Translations under genes and position numbers: made by a program
NCBI GenBank assembly: GCA_013003465.1
Contig: JABDIZ010000245.1
Span: forward strand, 1 to 32,341
From: Rhodothermaceae bacterium
GTDB lineage: Bacteria > Bacteroidota > Rhodothermia > Rhodothermales > Rubricoccaceae
DNA length: 32,341 bases
Direction of reading: 5' to 3'
Shown: positions 22,641-29,892 of the stretch, piece by piece
Layout: the number at the start of each line of letters is the position of its first letter
Numbering within the stretch: the first letter of the stretch is position 1
Notes under the pieces: generated by a model
Told to the model about the DNA's origin: nothing
What the model saw: the letters and a program-made list of their open reading frames with translations, nothing else
The model's database searches: none

Positions 22641-24401
22641 TTAGGGCGCGCGTGTGATCGTGCGGGCATCCTCGAACGTCTCGCCCTCGATGCGGACGGT
22701 GTAGGTGCCTGCGGGCAGGCCCGGGCCGCCCACCTCGAACATCATGGACATGTTGGCCTCCATCATGTCGTCGGCGATAGTCTTGAGGTGGTTGCCGTCA
22801 GCATCGAGCAGGTGAATCTGGACCTGCTGCGCTTGGGCCAGCGTCAACGACACCTGCGACGTGCCCATGGCCCCATCCATCATGACCTCCGAGAGGCGGT
22901 AGTTCTCCGGCGCAGCCACCTCGACGCTGGTGACATCGCTCACACAGATGGCGTCGCCGCAGAGTTGCACTACGCGGAATTCGTGACGCCCAGGCGAGAG
23001 GCCCGCGGCTTCGTAGCGGTATGAGCGCGATCCGCCCGCTTCCATCGTCGTCATGGTCATGAAGGGTTCGCCTGCGCGGCGGCCCTGAAGCATGAACGGA
23101 GCGCTCTCGTTGCCGCTCGGTGTCCACGTCACGAGCGCATCGCCGTCGGTGGCAGTCGCCTCGAAGCTCCCAAGGGTCAGACTCGACGACTCGCCTGGCC
23201 GGACGACGAAGAGGCCGCCTTCGATGCCGCTGATGGCGACGGTGCCGCTCGGGAAGTACGGGTACACGCTCCACGCGCCATTGAACTGGGCGTCGTCGGT
23301 CTCCGGGTAGATGTCGAACGAGGCGACTTCGGTCATCTCGCCGCCGTCCCAGATTGCGCTCAGGTCGAGCACGCGGAGGCCGGAGGCGTAGTTGGCTTGG
23401 TAGACCTTGGTGCCGAGGACGTACATGTTGTGGTCCGCCGACGGAATGCCCGAGGTGTAGATCGATTGCAACTCCGGCGCGCCAAGATCACTCAGGTCGA
23501 AGACGAAGGTGCGCGTCTCGTCCGAGAAGCCCTGGATCTCGTCCAACTCGTCGTTGACGATGAAATACCGATGGTCCTCGGTGAACCAACCCTGGTGCGT
23601 GTAGCCGGGCGTGGGGTAGCTGCCTTGGCCGAGCTGCACCGGGTTGCTTTTGTCAGTCACGTCCACAATGGTGATCGTGTCTTCGTTAGAGCCGACGCAG
23701 ATTTCGCTTCCGGCGTAGTCCTCATCGGGACCCTCGTACATCACGCACTGGGCGTCGTGCGAGTAGCCGTCAGCGTCGAAGCAGCCCTCGAAGGCGGGGG
23801 CGAGCGGATCCTGCACGTTGATCATGTAGAGGCCGCCCGCGCATTCCTCGGCGCCCACCGCGTAGGCGTAGCCCGAATCCTCGTTCATGACGATGTTGTG
23901 CGCACTGCCCAGCACGTTCGATTCGGGGCCGACGAACGTTTCTTCGGCTTCAAAGACGCGGTCCGCATCGGCGGAGAGGCCGCGCAGTTGGGTCAGGTCG
24001 AAGATCTGCATGCCGTGGCCGGGTGCCTCGCTGACCACGAAGGCGTAGTTCTGGTACACCTTGATGTCGCGCCACAGCGAGGGTTCGGTCGAGGTCGGCA
24101 GCTTGCCGAGGTAGGCCACATTGCCGGGCTCGGTCACATCCACGATGCCGGTGCCGTCGCGGAGGCCCATGAGCGCATACTCGCGCCCGGTTTCCGGGTC
24201 GGTCCAGCCCCAGATGTCGTTGCCTGAGGTCGAGCCGAACTCGTCGAGCGAGACGTGGGCGTAGAGGTCCATGCCTTCGCAGGCGTATGCACCGGCGTGG
24301 CCGTCGGTACAGGGAGTGGGCTGCGCCGTGGCGGCGGTGGCCCAGAGCACGACGACGCTGAGCGTGGCCACGCGGGTCAAGGAAGCAAGACGAAAGGTCA
24401 T
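22641..24401 (-). CDS. Choice-of-anchor B family secreted beta-propeller protein, third of tandem set, with extra domain
   Basis: A 586-residue secreted protein; start at 24401 chosen because it gives a clean signal peptide (residues 1-27, cut after ATAATAQ). The LVIVD-type propeller spans about 30-405. The C-terminus is a divergent T9SS type A-like sorting domain (about 505-586: VQIHLLDADGNHL, LPAGTYTVRIEGETF). Unlike its two sisters it has an inserted FN3-like module (about 410-497: ALVTWTPSGNESAPF, YRYEAAGLSPGRHEFRVVQL) with its own Cys pair. It keeps six propeller-side Cys (C31, C41, C187, C207, C219, C235) and His at 129, 168, 215, 269 and 324 in shared motifs. It lies 28 bases after the middle copy. 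Function unknown; outer-membrane attachment or release by T9SS is inferred from the C-terminal domain. Confidence 0.88.
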   Translation of the reverse strand: MTFRLASLTRVATLSVVVLWATAATAQPTPCTDGHAGAYACEGMDLYAHVSLDEFGSTSGNDIWGWTDPETGREYALMGLRDGTGIVDVTEPGNVAYLGKLPTSTEPSLWRDIKVYQNYAFVVSEAPGHGMQIFDLTQLRGLSADADRVFEAEETFVGPESNVLGSAHNIVMNEDSGYAYAVGAEECAGGLYMINVQDPLAPAFEGCFDADGYSHDAQCVMYEGPDEDYAGSEICVGSNEDTITIVDVTDKSNPVQLGQGSYPTPGYTHQGWFTEDHRYFIVNDELDEIQGFSDETRTFVFDLSDLGAPELQSIYTSGIPSADHNMYVLGTKVYQANYASGLRVLDLSAIWDGGEMTEVASFDIYPETDDAQFNGAWSVYPYFPSGTVAISGIEGGLFVVRPGESSSLTLGSFEATATDGDALVTWTPSGNESAPFMLQGRRAGEPFMTMTTMEAGGSRSYRYEAAGLSPGRHEFRVVQLCGDAICVSDVTSVEVAAPENYRLSEVMMDGAMGTSQVSLTLAQAQQVQIHLLDADGNHLKTIADDMMEANMSMMFEVGGPGLPAGTYTVRIEGETFEDARTITRAP

Positions 24402-24429
24402 GAGGCTACCAGGGTTGGAGGGAGAAACG

Positions 24430-25944
24430 TCAGTGTACGATGGAGACGCGCTGAGTTGCGTGGAAGGCCTCACCGACGACGCGCACGAGGTAGAGACCCG
24501 ACGACAACGTGCTGCCGTCGAGGGTTAGTGCAAGCGCCGAACGAGCAGGGCCTTCGTGCAACAGCGCCACGCGGCGCCCGGTCAGGTCGAGGACCTCGGC
24601 CGTGATGTATTGCGATTCGGCCAGTGTGAGCGTAAGCCGCGTCTGGCCGCTGGAGGGGTTGGGCTGCGGGGCCGAGAGCATATAGCCGTCCTCGCTCGGA
24701 AGCGTAGGCTCCACGCTCGTGATGCTGAAGGTGGGTTGGAGCACAAAGAGGCCGTAATCGCGGTCATTGGCGATCAGGGTTCCACTCTCGAAGTACGGAT
24801 AGGTGGTCCATAGACCGTTGTAGCTCTCGTTGTCGCTCTCGGGGTACGTGTCGAAGTAGGCGACTTCGGTGAGGGTCTCGGTTTCAATCCCTGAGATGTC
24901 CACCACGCGCAGGCCTGCCTCGTAGTTGCTCAGGAAGGCGTAGTCGCCGCGGATGTAGAGGTTGTGATCCGTCGTTTCGACGGGGCCGAGGTAGAAGAAG
25001 TCGAACTCCGGATTGTCGAGATCCGCTACATCAAAGATGATCGTGCGTGTCGTGGCCGATGCGTCATCGTCGATTTCATCCCCGCCGAGGAAGTAGCGCT
25101 GGTCCTCGGTGAACCACCCCTGGTGGGCATAGACGGCGTCGGTGTAGAACGCTCGGCTGATCAGCACCGGGTTCGCCTTGTCCGTCACATCCACGAAACT
25201 GTAGTGACTGCTGGAGTCGAACGTGCCCTGGCTGAGCGCACAGATCTCGTGGCCGGTATAGTCGGGGTCTGGGCCGGTGTAGGTGACGCACTGGGCGTCA
25301 TGCGTGTAGCCGTCGGCAGAGAAGCAGCCCCCAAAGGTGGGGCTTGTCGGGTTCTGGATATCGACCATGTGCAAGCTGCCCGCGCAATCATCGGAGCCGA
25401 CGAGGTAGGCAAAGCCTGTGTCCTCGTTGATAACGACGTTGTGGCTGCTGCCGGGGCGGTTGCCCTCCACGCCGTTGTAGTTCGTCGCGGCGGTGAAGCG
25501 GCGTGCCGGGTCGGCGGAGAGGCCCCGGAGGGTCGTCAAATCGAAGACCTGCATCCCATGAGCCTCAGCGCCGTCGGCGACGATGAAGGCATAGTTCTCG
25601 TACACCTTGACATCGCGCCAGATGGATGCAATGGTGGCGGTGGGCAGCTTGCCGAGATAGACCGGGCTTGTCGGTGTGGTCACGTCCACGAACGCAATGC
25701 CGTTGGTCAGGCCGACGAGCGCGTACTCGTGCCCAGTGTCGGGGTCAGTCCAGCCCCACAGGTCGGCGCCGCGATCCGTCTCGAAGGTAGCGAGATCGAT
25801 GCGGGCGGCGAGGTCAATCTGATCGCACGCAAAGCCCGCGGCGAAGCCGTTCTCACACGCCACGCCGTTTTGTGCTCCGGCGACGGCAGGAACAGTGAGC
25901 AGGGCCACAAGCAGGGCAGGGCGGATCACGGAGCGGTGCATCAT
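24430..25944 (-). CDS. Choice-of-anchor B family secreted beta-propeller protein, middle of tandem set
   Basis: A 504-residue protein with a signal peptide (about 1-24, VPAVAGAQ) and a propeller region (about 30-395). The C-terminal T9SS type A sorting domain (about 415-504) shows the standard APQPNPSSG start, VLDLTGRRVALL and LSSGLYLVRVVGEAF. Two start codons stand in tandem (ATGATG); the first overlaps the stop of the preceding copy by four bases, so translation is coupled. His motifs shared with the sisters are EAHGMQVF (H129), SSHN (H168), YTHDAQC (H215), YAHQGWF (H274) and DHNLY (H327); the first motif has Ala for Gly before His. A short insertion (LSQGTFDSSSHYSF, near 237-250) is unique to this copy. 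Confidence 0.9.
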   Translation of the reverse strand: MMHRSVIRPALLVALLTVPAVAGAQNGVACENGFAAGFACDQIDLAARIDLATFETDRGADLWGWTDPDTGHEYALVGLTNGIAFVDVTTPTSPVYLGKLPTATIASIWRDVKVYENYAFIVADGAEAHGMQVFDLTTLRGLSADPARRFTAATNYNGVEGNRPGSSHNVVINEDTGFAYLVGSDDCAGSLHMVDIQNPTSPTFGGCFSADGYTHDAQCVTYTGPDPDYTGHEICALSQGTFDSSSHYSFVDVTDKANPVLISRAFYTDAVYAHQGWFTEDQRYFLGGDEIDDDASATTRTIIFDVADLDNPEFDFFYLGPVETTDHNLYIRGDYAFLSNYEAGLRVVDISGIETETLTEVAYFDTYPESDNESYNGLWTTYPYFESGTLIANDRDYGLFVLQPTFSITSVEPTLPSEDGYMLSAPQPNPSSGQTRLTLTLAESQYITAEVLDLTGRRVALLHEGPARSALALTLDGSTLSSGLYLVRVVGEAFHATQRVSIVH

Positions 25945-27455
25945 CGGACGAGAGACACGCGCTGCGTGGTCTGGAAATCCTCACCGATGACACGGACGAG
26001 GTAGAGGCCGGAGGGGAGGTCGGCGCCGTCAAAGGCCAGCGTCGTCGGGGTTTCTGCCGCTACAGGACCCTCACGGAGAACAGCCACGCGCCGCCCGTTC
26101 AGGTCCACGACCTCTACACGTATGGTCTGGGCGCGCGCGACTGCGAGCGAGAGGGTCGTGCGCGTCCGGAAGGGGTTGGGCTGCGCCTGCTCCAACACGA
26201 ACGCCTCGCCCGCTGGTATTTCTGCCACGGCGCCTTCGCCGCCCGTCGTCAGCGGTAGGTCCGTTTTGAGCACGAAGAGTCCGTAGTTCTGGTCGCTTGC
26301 GATGACCGTACCGCTCGGGAAGAAGGGGTAGTTGCTCCACTGCCCCTCGAACGTGTTGGCATCGCCATCGGGGTAGGTGTCGAAGAGCGCCACCTCGCTG
26401 ATTGAAGCGGTGCCAACGCCTGACAGGTCAAGGACGCGCAGGCCTGATTCATAGTTGCTCAGGAAGGCGTAGTCGCCGCGGATGTAGAGGTTGTGATCGC
26501 GCGCGCCAACCGGGCCGAAGTAGAAGAAGGCGAACTCCGGGGAATCCAGGTCTTCGAAATCGAAGATGATGGTACGGGTTGTGGCCGAGGCATTGTCATC
26601 CAACTCGTCATCGGCGATGAAATAACGCTGTCCATCCATGAACCAGCCCTGGTGCGTGTAGCCCGGGTTGGTGTAGAAGGCTTTACTGATGAGCGACGGA
26701 TTGGCTTTGTCCGTCACATCGACGAGCGTGACCGTGTCTTCATTCGAGGCGGCGCAGATTTCATTCCCGGTGTAGTCAGTGTCTGGGCCGGTGTAGGTGA
26801 CGCATTGCACATCGTGCGTGTAGCCGTCGGCAGAGAAGCATCCCGCGAAGATCGGGCTCGTCGGGCTCTGGATATCGACCATGTGGAGGCCGCCCGCACA
26901 ATCATTCGCCCCGACGATGTAGGCGAAGCCCGTGTCTTCGTTGATGGCGATGTTGTGTGCACTGCCGACCGTATTGCTGCCCGTGCCCGTGTAGAGCACA
27001 TCCTCCGTAAAGTCGCGGTTGGAGTCTTCCGAGAGACCACGCAGTTGGGTCAGGTCAAAGACCTGCATCCCGTGCCCCGAGGCTTCGCTGACGACGAAAG
27101 CGTAGTTCTGGTACACCTTGATGTCGCGCCAGGTCGAGTTGTCGGTGGCGGTGAGGAGCTTGCCCAGTACGAGTGGGCTGTCGGGCATGGTTACGTCCAC
27201 GAATACCGTTCCGCTGCGGGTGCCTACGAGGGCGTATTCTCGGTCCGTCTGCGGATCGGTCCAGCCCCAGATGTCGTTCAGGTTGTTCGTACGGAACGGT
27301 CCGTCCACCCCCACCGGGATGCGGGCCATCAGGTTGACGCTGTCGCAGGCATAGGGGCCGGCGAAGCCGTCCACGCAGTTCGTCTGGGCTTGAGCCACAG
27401 GCAGCACGGCCAGAACAGCCGCTAGGGAAAACAAGCGAAGCAGGGTGGGGGGCAT
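25941..27455 (-). CDS. Choice-of-anchor B family secreted beta-propeller protein, first of tandem set
   Basis: A 504-residue protein and the promoter-proximal member of the tandem trio. Signal peptide 1-24 (LAVLPVAQAQ). The N-terminal CVDGFAGPYACDSVNLMARI (27-46) carries two Cys conserved in all three. The propeller (about 55-400) repeats LVIVD-like strands such as GTVFVDVT and VTLVDVTDK. Shared motifs: GHGMQVFDL (H128), SAHNIAINEDTGFAY (H167), YTHDVQC (H214), YTHQGWF (H268), DDELDD (283-288) and DHNLYIRGDYAFL (H321). The T9SS type A domain starts near 420 (LEQAQPNPFRTRTTLSL) and ends SGLYLVRVIGEDF. The 76-base gap upstream contains GCTAAGAATTTAGC (27481-27494), a small hairpin, in an AT-rich patch that may be a promoter. 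Confidence 0.9.
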   Translation of the reverse strand: MPPTLLRLFSLAAVLAVLPVAQAQTNCVDGFAGPYACDSVNLMARIPVGVDGPFRTNNLNDIWGWTDPQTDREYALVGTRSGTVFVDVTMPDSPLVLGKLLTATDNSTWRDIKVYQNYAFVVSEASGHGMQVFDLTQLRGLSEDSNRDFTEDVLYTGTGSNTVGSAHNIAINEDTGFAYIVGANDCAGGLHMVDIQSPTSPIFAGCFSADGYTHDVQCVTYTGPDTDYTGNEICAASNEDTVTLVDVTDKANPSLISKAFYTNPGYTHQGWFMDGQRYFIADDELDDNASATTRTIIFDFEDLDSPEFAFFYFGPVGARDHNLYIRGDYAFLSNYESGLRVLDLSGVGTASISEVALFDTYPDGDANTFEGQWSNYPFFPSGTVIASDQNYGLFVLKTDLPLTTGGEGAVAEIPAGEAFVLEQAQPNPFRTRTTLSLAVARAQTIRVEVVDLNGRRVAVLREGPVAAETPTTLAFDGADLPSGLYLVRVIGEDFQTTQRVSLVR

Positions 27456-27480
27456 ACGTGGTGGCGTGATGCGGCGCTAA

Positions 27481-27510
27481 GCTAAGAATTTAGCACCTGG
27501 TAAAAAAGGC
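27481..27510 (-). promoter_or_regulatory. AT-rich patch with palindrome upstream of the propeller trio
   Basis: The palindrome GCTAA-GAAT-TTAGC (27481-27494) and the A-run 27503-27508 form the only AT-rich stretch in this block. On the minus strand it reads CCTTTTTTACC, then TAAATTCTTAG, about 30-55 bases before the start at 27455. It could be a promoter or the end of the asparaginase transcript. TAAATTCT matches only part of the TAnnTTTG box. Confidence 0.3.
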
Positions 27511-27531
27511 CTTTGTGGGGATCTCCGGGCG

Positions 27532-28035
27532 TCAGGCCGTGGGAACCGCCTCAAAGCGGTTAAGCTCCCGGTTCTTCCGGGCTTCATGGGGGCGGAAAAC
27601 GCCCCCGTTCATGGTGATGTAGACGCCTGGCGACAGGGCCTGGACCGCCGCTGCCGCGAAGCCAATATTGAACTCGGCATCGGTGGTGCGGAAGCGGGCA
27701 GGTGCGAGCGAACCGACGAGCACGACCGTCTTTATCGGGTGAGGACCGAGGGCTTCCAGGACCGTCTTGGCCGTATGAACCATGCTGTCGGTACCGTGCG
27801 TGAGGATGACGCGGTCGGCCTCGGCCTCGACCACGCGTCTGGCAATCAAGGCGCGGTCCTCGTCGGTCAGGTCGAGGCTGTCCTTGTGCATCAGCGTCTC
27901 GCACTCGTACGAGAAGCTCACGCCTGCGGTGCGCAGGATTTCCACGATCTGCGGGTCGCCGATCTGATAATCGCTCTTTGCGTCGAAGTAGATCTTGTCG
28001 ATGGTGCCGCCGGTGGTGAAGATCTGGACGTGCAT
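27532..28035 (-). CDS. One-domain asparaginase-like protein
   Basis: A 167-residue protein equal to the N-terminal domain only of L-asparaginase/glutaminase-type enzymes (full proteins run 320-350 residues). TTGGTIDK (7-14) holds the nucleophilic Thr position (T11), and HGTDSMVHTAK (80-90) the second Thr/Asp/Lys set. After that VVLVGSLAPARFRTTDAEFNIGFA replaces the usual TGAMRP motif. The C-terminal half that completes the dimer active site is missing, yet there is no sign of a frameshift, and the stop is followed by a 76-base gap. Such short 'asparaginase domain-containing' proteins occur as a stable family, so it is probably intact rather than truncated; activity is uncertain. It lies 48 bases after the small lipoprotein gene. 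Confidence 0.85.
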   Translation of the reverse strand: MHVQIFTTGGTIDKIYFDAKSDYQIGDPQIVEILRTAGVSFSYECETLMHKDSLDLTDEDRALIARRVVEAEADRVILTHGTDSMVHTAKTVLEALGPHPIKTVVLVGSLAPARFRTTDAEFNIGFAAAAVQALSPGVYITMNGGVFRPHEARKNRELNRFEAVPTA

Positions 28036-28083
28036 CGGAGGGCAGGTATCGGCGAGCGAGAAGAAAAGGAAAGACGAAGGCGT

Positions 28084-28413
28084 TCAGTCGCCGCGTTGCT
28101 CCGCCGCAAGACGGTCGGCGACGCGTTGATAGAGCAGGGCGGCGGCCTCCGGCGTCTGAGCAGCCCGATCCACGGCCTCAGCGATGGTCACCGAATCGAG
28201 CGCGGTGGAACGCGTGACGTGCGCGTAAGCTTCCGCCCGCAGGCTGTCGCGGTTCTCTTCCATCAGGGCGGCGCGGGCCTCGGCGAGCTGCAGTGTGACG
28301 AGCGCCTCCACGAGCAGGCTGTCCGGTTCGGGCATGGGGGCTTCGTCGCCGTTGCTTCCGCTGCACGCGACGAGCAGGCTGCTCGCCAGGACCATCACGG
28401 CAGACGCGCGCAT
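28084..28413 (-). CDS. Small lipoprotein, possibly DUF4296-like
   Basis: A 109-residue protein with a type II signal: hydrophobic residues 4-13 and lipobox LVAC with the lipidated Cys at C17, followed by SGSNGDEAP (no Asp at +2, so outer-membrane sorting is plausible). The mature part is helical: LLVEALVTLQLAEARAALMEENRD (33-56) and TPEAAALLYQRVADRLAAEQ (86-105). This pattern, a helix with 'LAEA' and a terminal 'P(E)xxxxLYxRV', resembles the Bacteroidota DUF4296 lipoproteins, but the match is loose and from memory. The start overlaps the stop of the preceding gene by one base (TGATG), so translation is coupled. Confidence 0.75.
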   Translation of the reverse strand: MRASAVMVLASSLLVACSGSNGDEAPMPEPDSLLVEALVTLQLAEARAALMEENRDSLRAEAYAHVTRSTALDSVTIAEAVDRAAQTPEAAALLYQRVADRLAAEQRGD

Positions 28414-28757
28414 CAGGCCAACTCGGCGAGCAATGCGTCGGGTACCTCGACCTCTAGGCGGAGCAGGCGTGCCGCGTACGTCTTGCCCTGGGCGTCGAGC
28501 TTGAGTGAGACCGTGCCGCCGCCGCCGAGCGCCTCGTGCAGCAGGAAGTTGAGCGCGTGCAGGTTGGGCAACTCGAAGCGCTCCACCTCCCCGTGGACCA
28601 TCGGGCCGAAGTGCGCCTTGACGCGCTCGGGCGTGACCGTCTCGCGCAGGAAGTCGTAGAGTGCCGGGTCGCGGGCGATCAGGCCGACGTTGACGGCGTC
28701 GCCTTTATCACCGCTGCGGGCGTGCGCGAGATCGAGGAGGAGCTTTTTCATCGGCAT
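28413..28757 (-). CDS. AtuA-related small protein (stand-alone AtuA C-terminal domain)
   Basis: A 114-residue protein matching the C-terminal domain of AtuA/DUF1446 proteins. LAHARSGDKGDAVNVGLIAR (10-29) is the hallmark; VHGEVERFELPNLHALNFLLHEALGGGG (about 54-81) is the second conserved block, with a Gly-rich turn followed by SLKLDAQGKTYAARLLRLEVEVP. In other bacteria this domain is fused to, or encoded beside, the larger AtuA N-terminal domain of terpene/acyl-CoA catabolism; no such gene is in the window. Start M1 (28757) or M3 (28751) cannot be separated. It lies 21 bases after the DUF4837 gene and overlaps the next gene by one base. Confidence 0.88.
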   Translation of the reverse strand: MPMKKLLLDLAHARSGDKGDAVNVGLIARDPALYDFLRETVTPERVKAHFGPMVHGEVERFELPNLHALNFLLHEALGGGGTVSLKLDAQGKTYAARLLRLEVEVPDALLAELA

Positions 28758-28778
28758 GGGCAGAATCCAGGCCGGAAG

Positions 28779-29888
28779 TTACGCCTCCGCGGCCGCGTCG
28801 GCGCGGGTGCGGAACGTCCGCGCGATCACTTCGAGTTGGCGCAGGAACTCGCGCTTGTTGGCGCGGAACTGGTGCTGCGGCGCGAACACCATCCCGTAGA
28901 CGATGTAGAGTCGCTGCTGCTCAGCATCGTAGAAGTGGTAGCGCACGAACGGGCCGCCCATGAAGTCCTCGACCATCCGCCACAGGCCGCGCGTCTCGGT
29001 GGCGTCGCGTCCGGCGATAGTGACCGGTTCCATACGGATCGGCCGGAGGCGGTCGATGCGGACGTACGACGAATCGTAGGCGCCTCGGATGAACTGCTCC
29101 AGCGCCGCGTCGGTCACGCGCTCTACATGAGCGCTGTCCACGCCCGATACCCCGTCCTCGTAGTAGACGAACAGGTCGCGCCACGTGTCGGAGAGGACCC
29201 GGCGGATGCGGACGAACTGACCGGTCTGGCCGTCCACGTCGAGGGTCGTGTCCTGCGAGACGAAGTAGTCGTGCTGCACGTTGACGGCGAAGTCGTGTGC
29301 CGCCATCAGGCTGTCTTCGCGCAGGACCTGACGGTTGCGGCTGAACATGTCGGCCTCGGTCTGTGCTAGCGTGGGGCCCGTGAACGCCATGCGCAGCGTG
29401 TCGGCACGGGCGCGAATGGCTTCGGCGAGCAGGCTGTCGGTGCCCGCGGCAGCGAGGACGACCACCTGGTTCCGTGCCCACAGGTCGCGGCGGGGCAGGA
29501 CGACCGTGCCTTCGCCCGCACGGATCAGCCGCACGCCCGCCGAGTCGAGCCGGGCTTCGAGGAAGCGCGCGACGGCCGAGGTGTCGTTGAGCGGAGCGGC
29601 GAAGATGAGGTTCTTGAAGCTGCGCAGGCTCGAAAAGCCTTCGTTGGTCAGGTTCTGGCGGATGAGCCGGAAGTCGGGGATGTCGAGCGGGGGCGCGATG
29701 GAGCCGCCGACCGTCTGGCGTAGCGCATCACCGACGGGGCCACTCCAGGTCGCCGAATCCGCGACCACCATGACCTCGCCCGGGGCGCCGATGGCGTTGG
29801 GTAGGGGAGCAGACGCGCCGGGCCCGCAGGCCGCGAGGCTCAACGAGAGGAACGCGAGCAGGCCAGCGAGGAGAACAGGTCGGCGCAT
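28779..29888 (-). CDS. DUF4837 family lipoprotein
   Basis: A 369-residue lipoprotein, signal 1-20 with lipobox LAAC (Cys at 21). The mature protein opens with PNAIGAPGEVMVVADSATWSGPVGDALRQTV, then the family block LDIPDFRLIRQNLTNEGFSSLRSFKNLIF (about 73-101), and ends GPFVRYHFYDAEQQRLYIVYGMVFAPQHQFRANKREFLRQLEVIARTF. This is the layout of DUF4837, a Bacteroidota outer-membrane or periplasmic lipoprotein family of unknown role. It starts 4 bases after the trpA stop, so it is in the same transcript; a link to tryptophan is not implied by the protein itself. The spacer is too short for a promoter. Confidence 0.85.
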   Translation of the reverse strand: MRRPVLLAGLLAFLSLSLAACGPGASAPLPNAIGAPGEVMVVADSATWSGPVGDALRQTVGGSIAPPLDIPDFRLIRQNLTNEGFSSLRSFKNLIFAAPLNDTSAVARFLEARLDSAGVRLIRAGEGTVVLPRRDLWARNQVVVLAAAGTDSLLAEAIRARADTLRMAFTGPTLAQTEADMFSRNRQVLREDSLMAAHDFAVNVQHDYFVSQDTTLDVDGQTGQFVRIRRVLSDTWRDLFVYYEDGVSGVDSAHVERVTDAALEQFIRGAYDSSYVRIDRLRPIRMEPVTIAGRDATETRGLWRMVEDFMGGPFVRYHFYDAEQQRLYIVYGMVFAPQHQFRANKREFLRQLEVIARTFRTRADAAAEA

Positions 29889-29892
29889 AAAA

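Noticed and set aside
22617..27425. Several plus-strand frames of 130-350 codons opposite the three propeller genes
   Set aside because: Their mutual similarity only mirrors the similarity of the real paralogues on the other strand; they have no signal peptide or domain of their own.
27500..27515. AAAGGCCTTT with flanking homopolymer as a terminator for the asparaginase gene
   Set aside because: The palindrome has no loop, so no stable hairpin forms; only the T-run remains.
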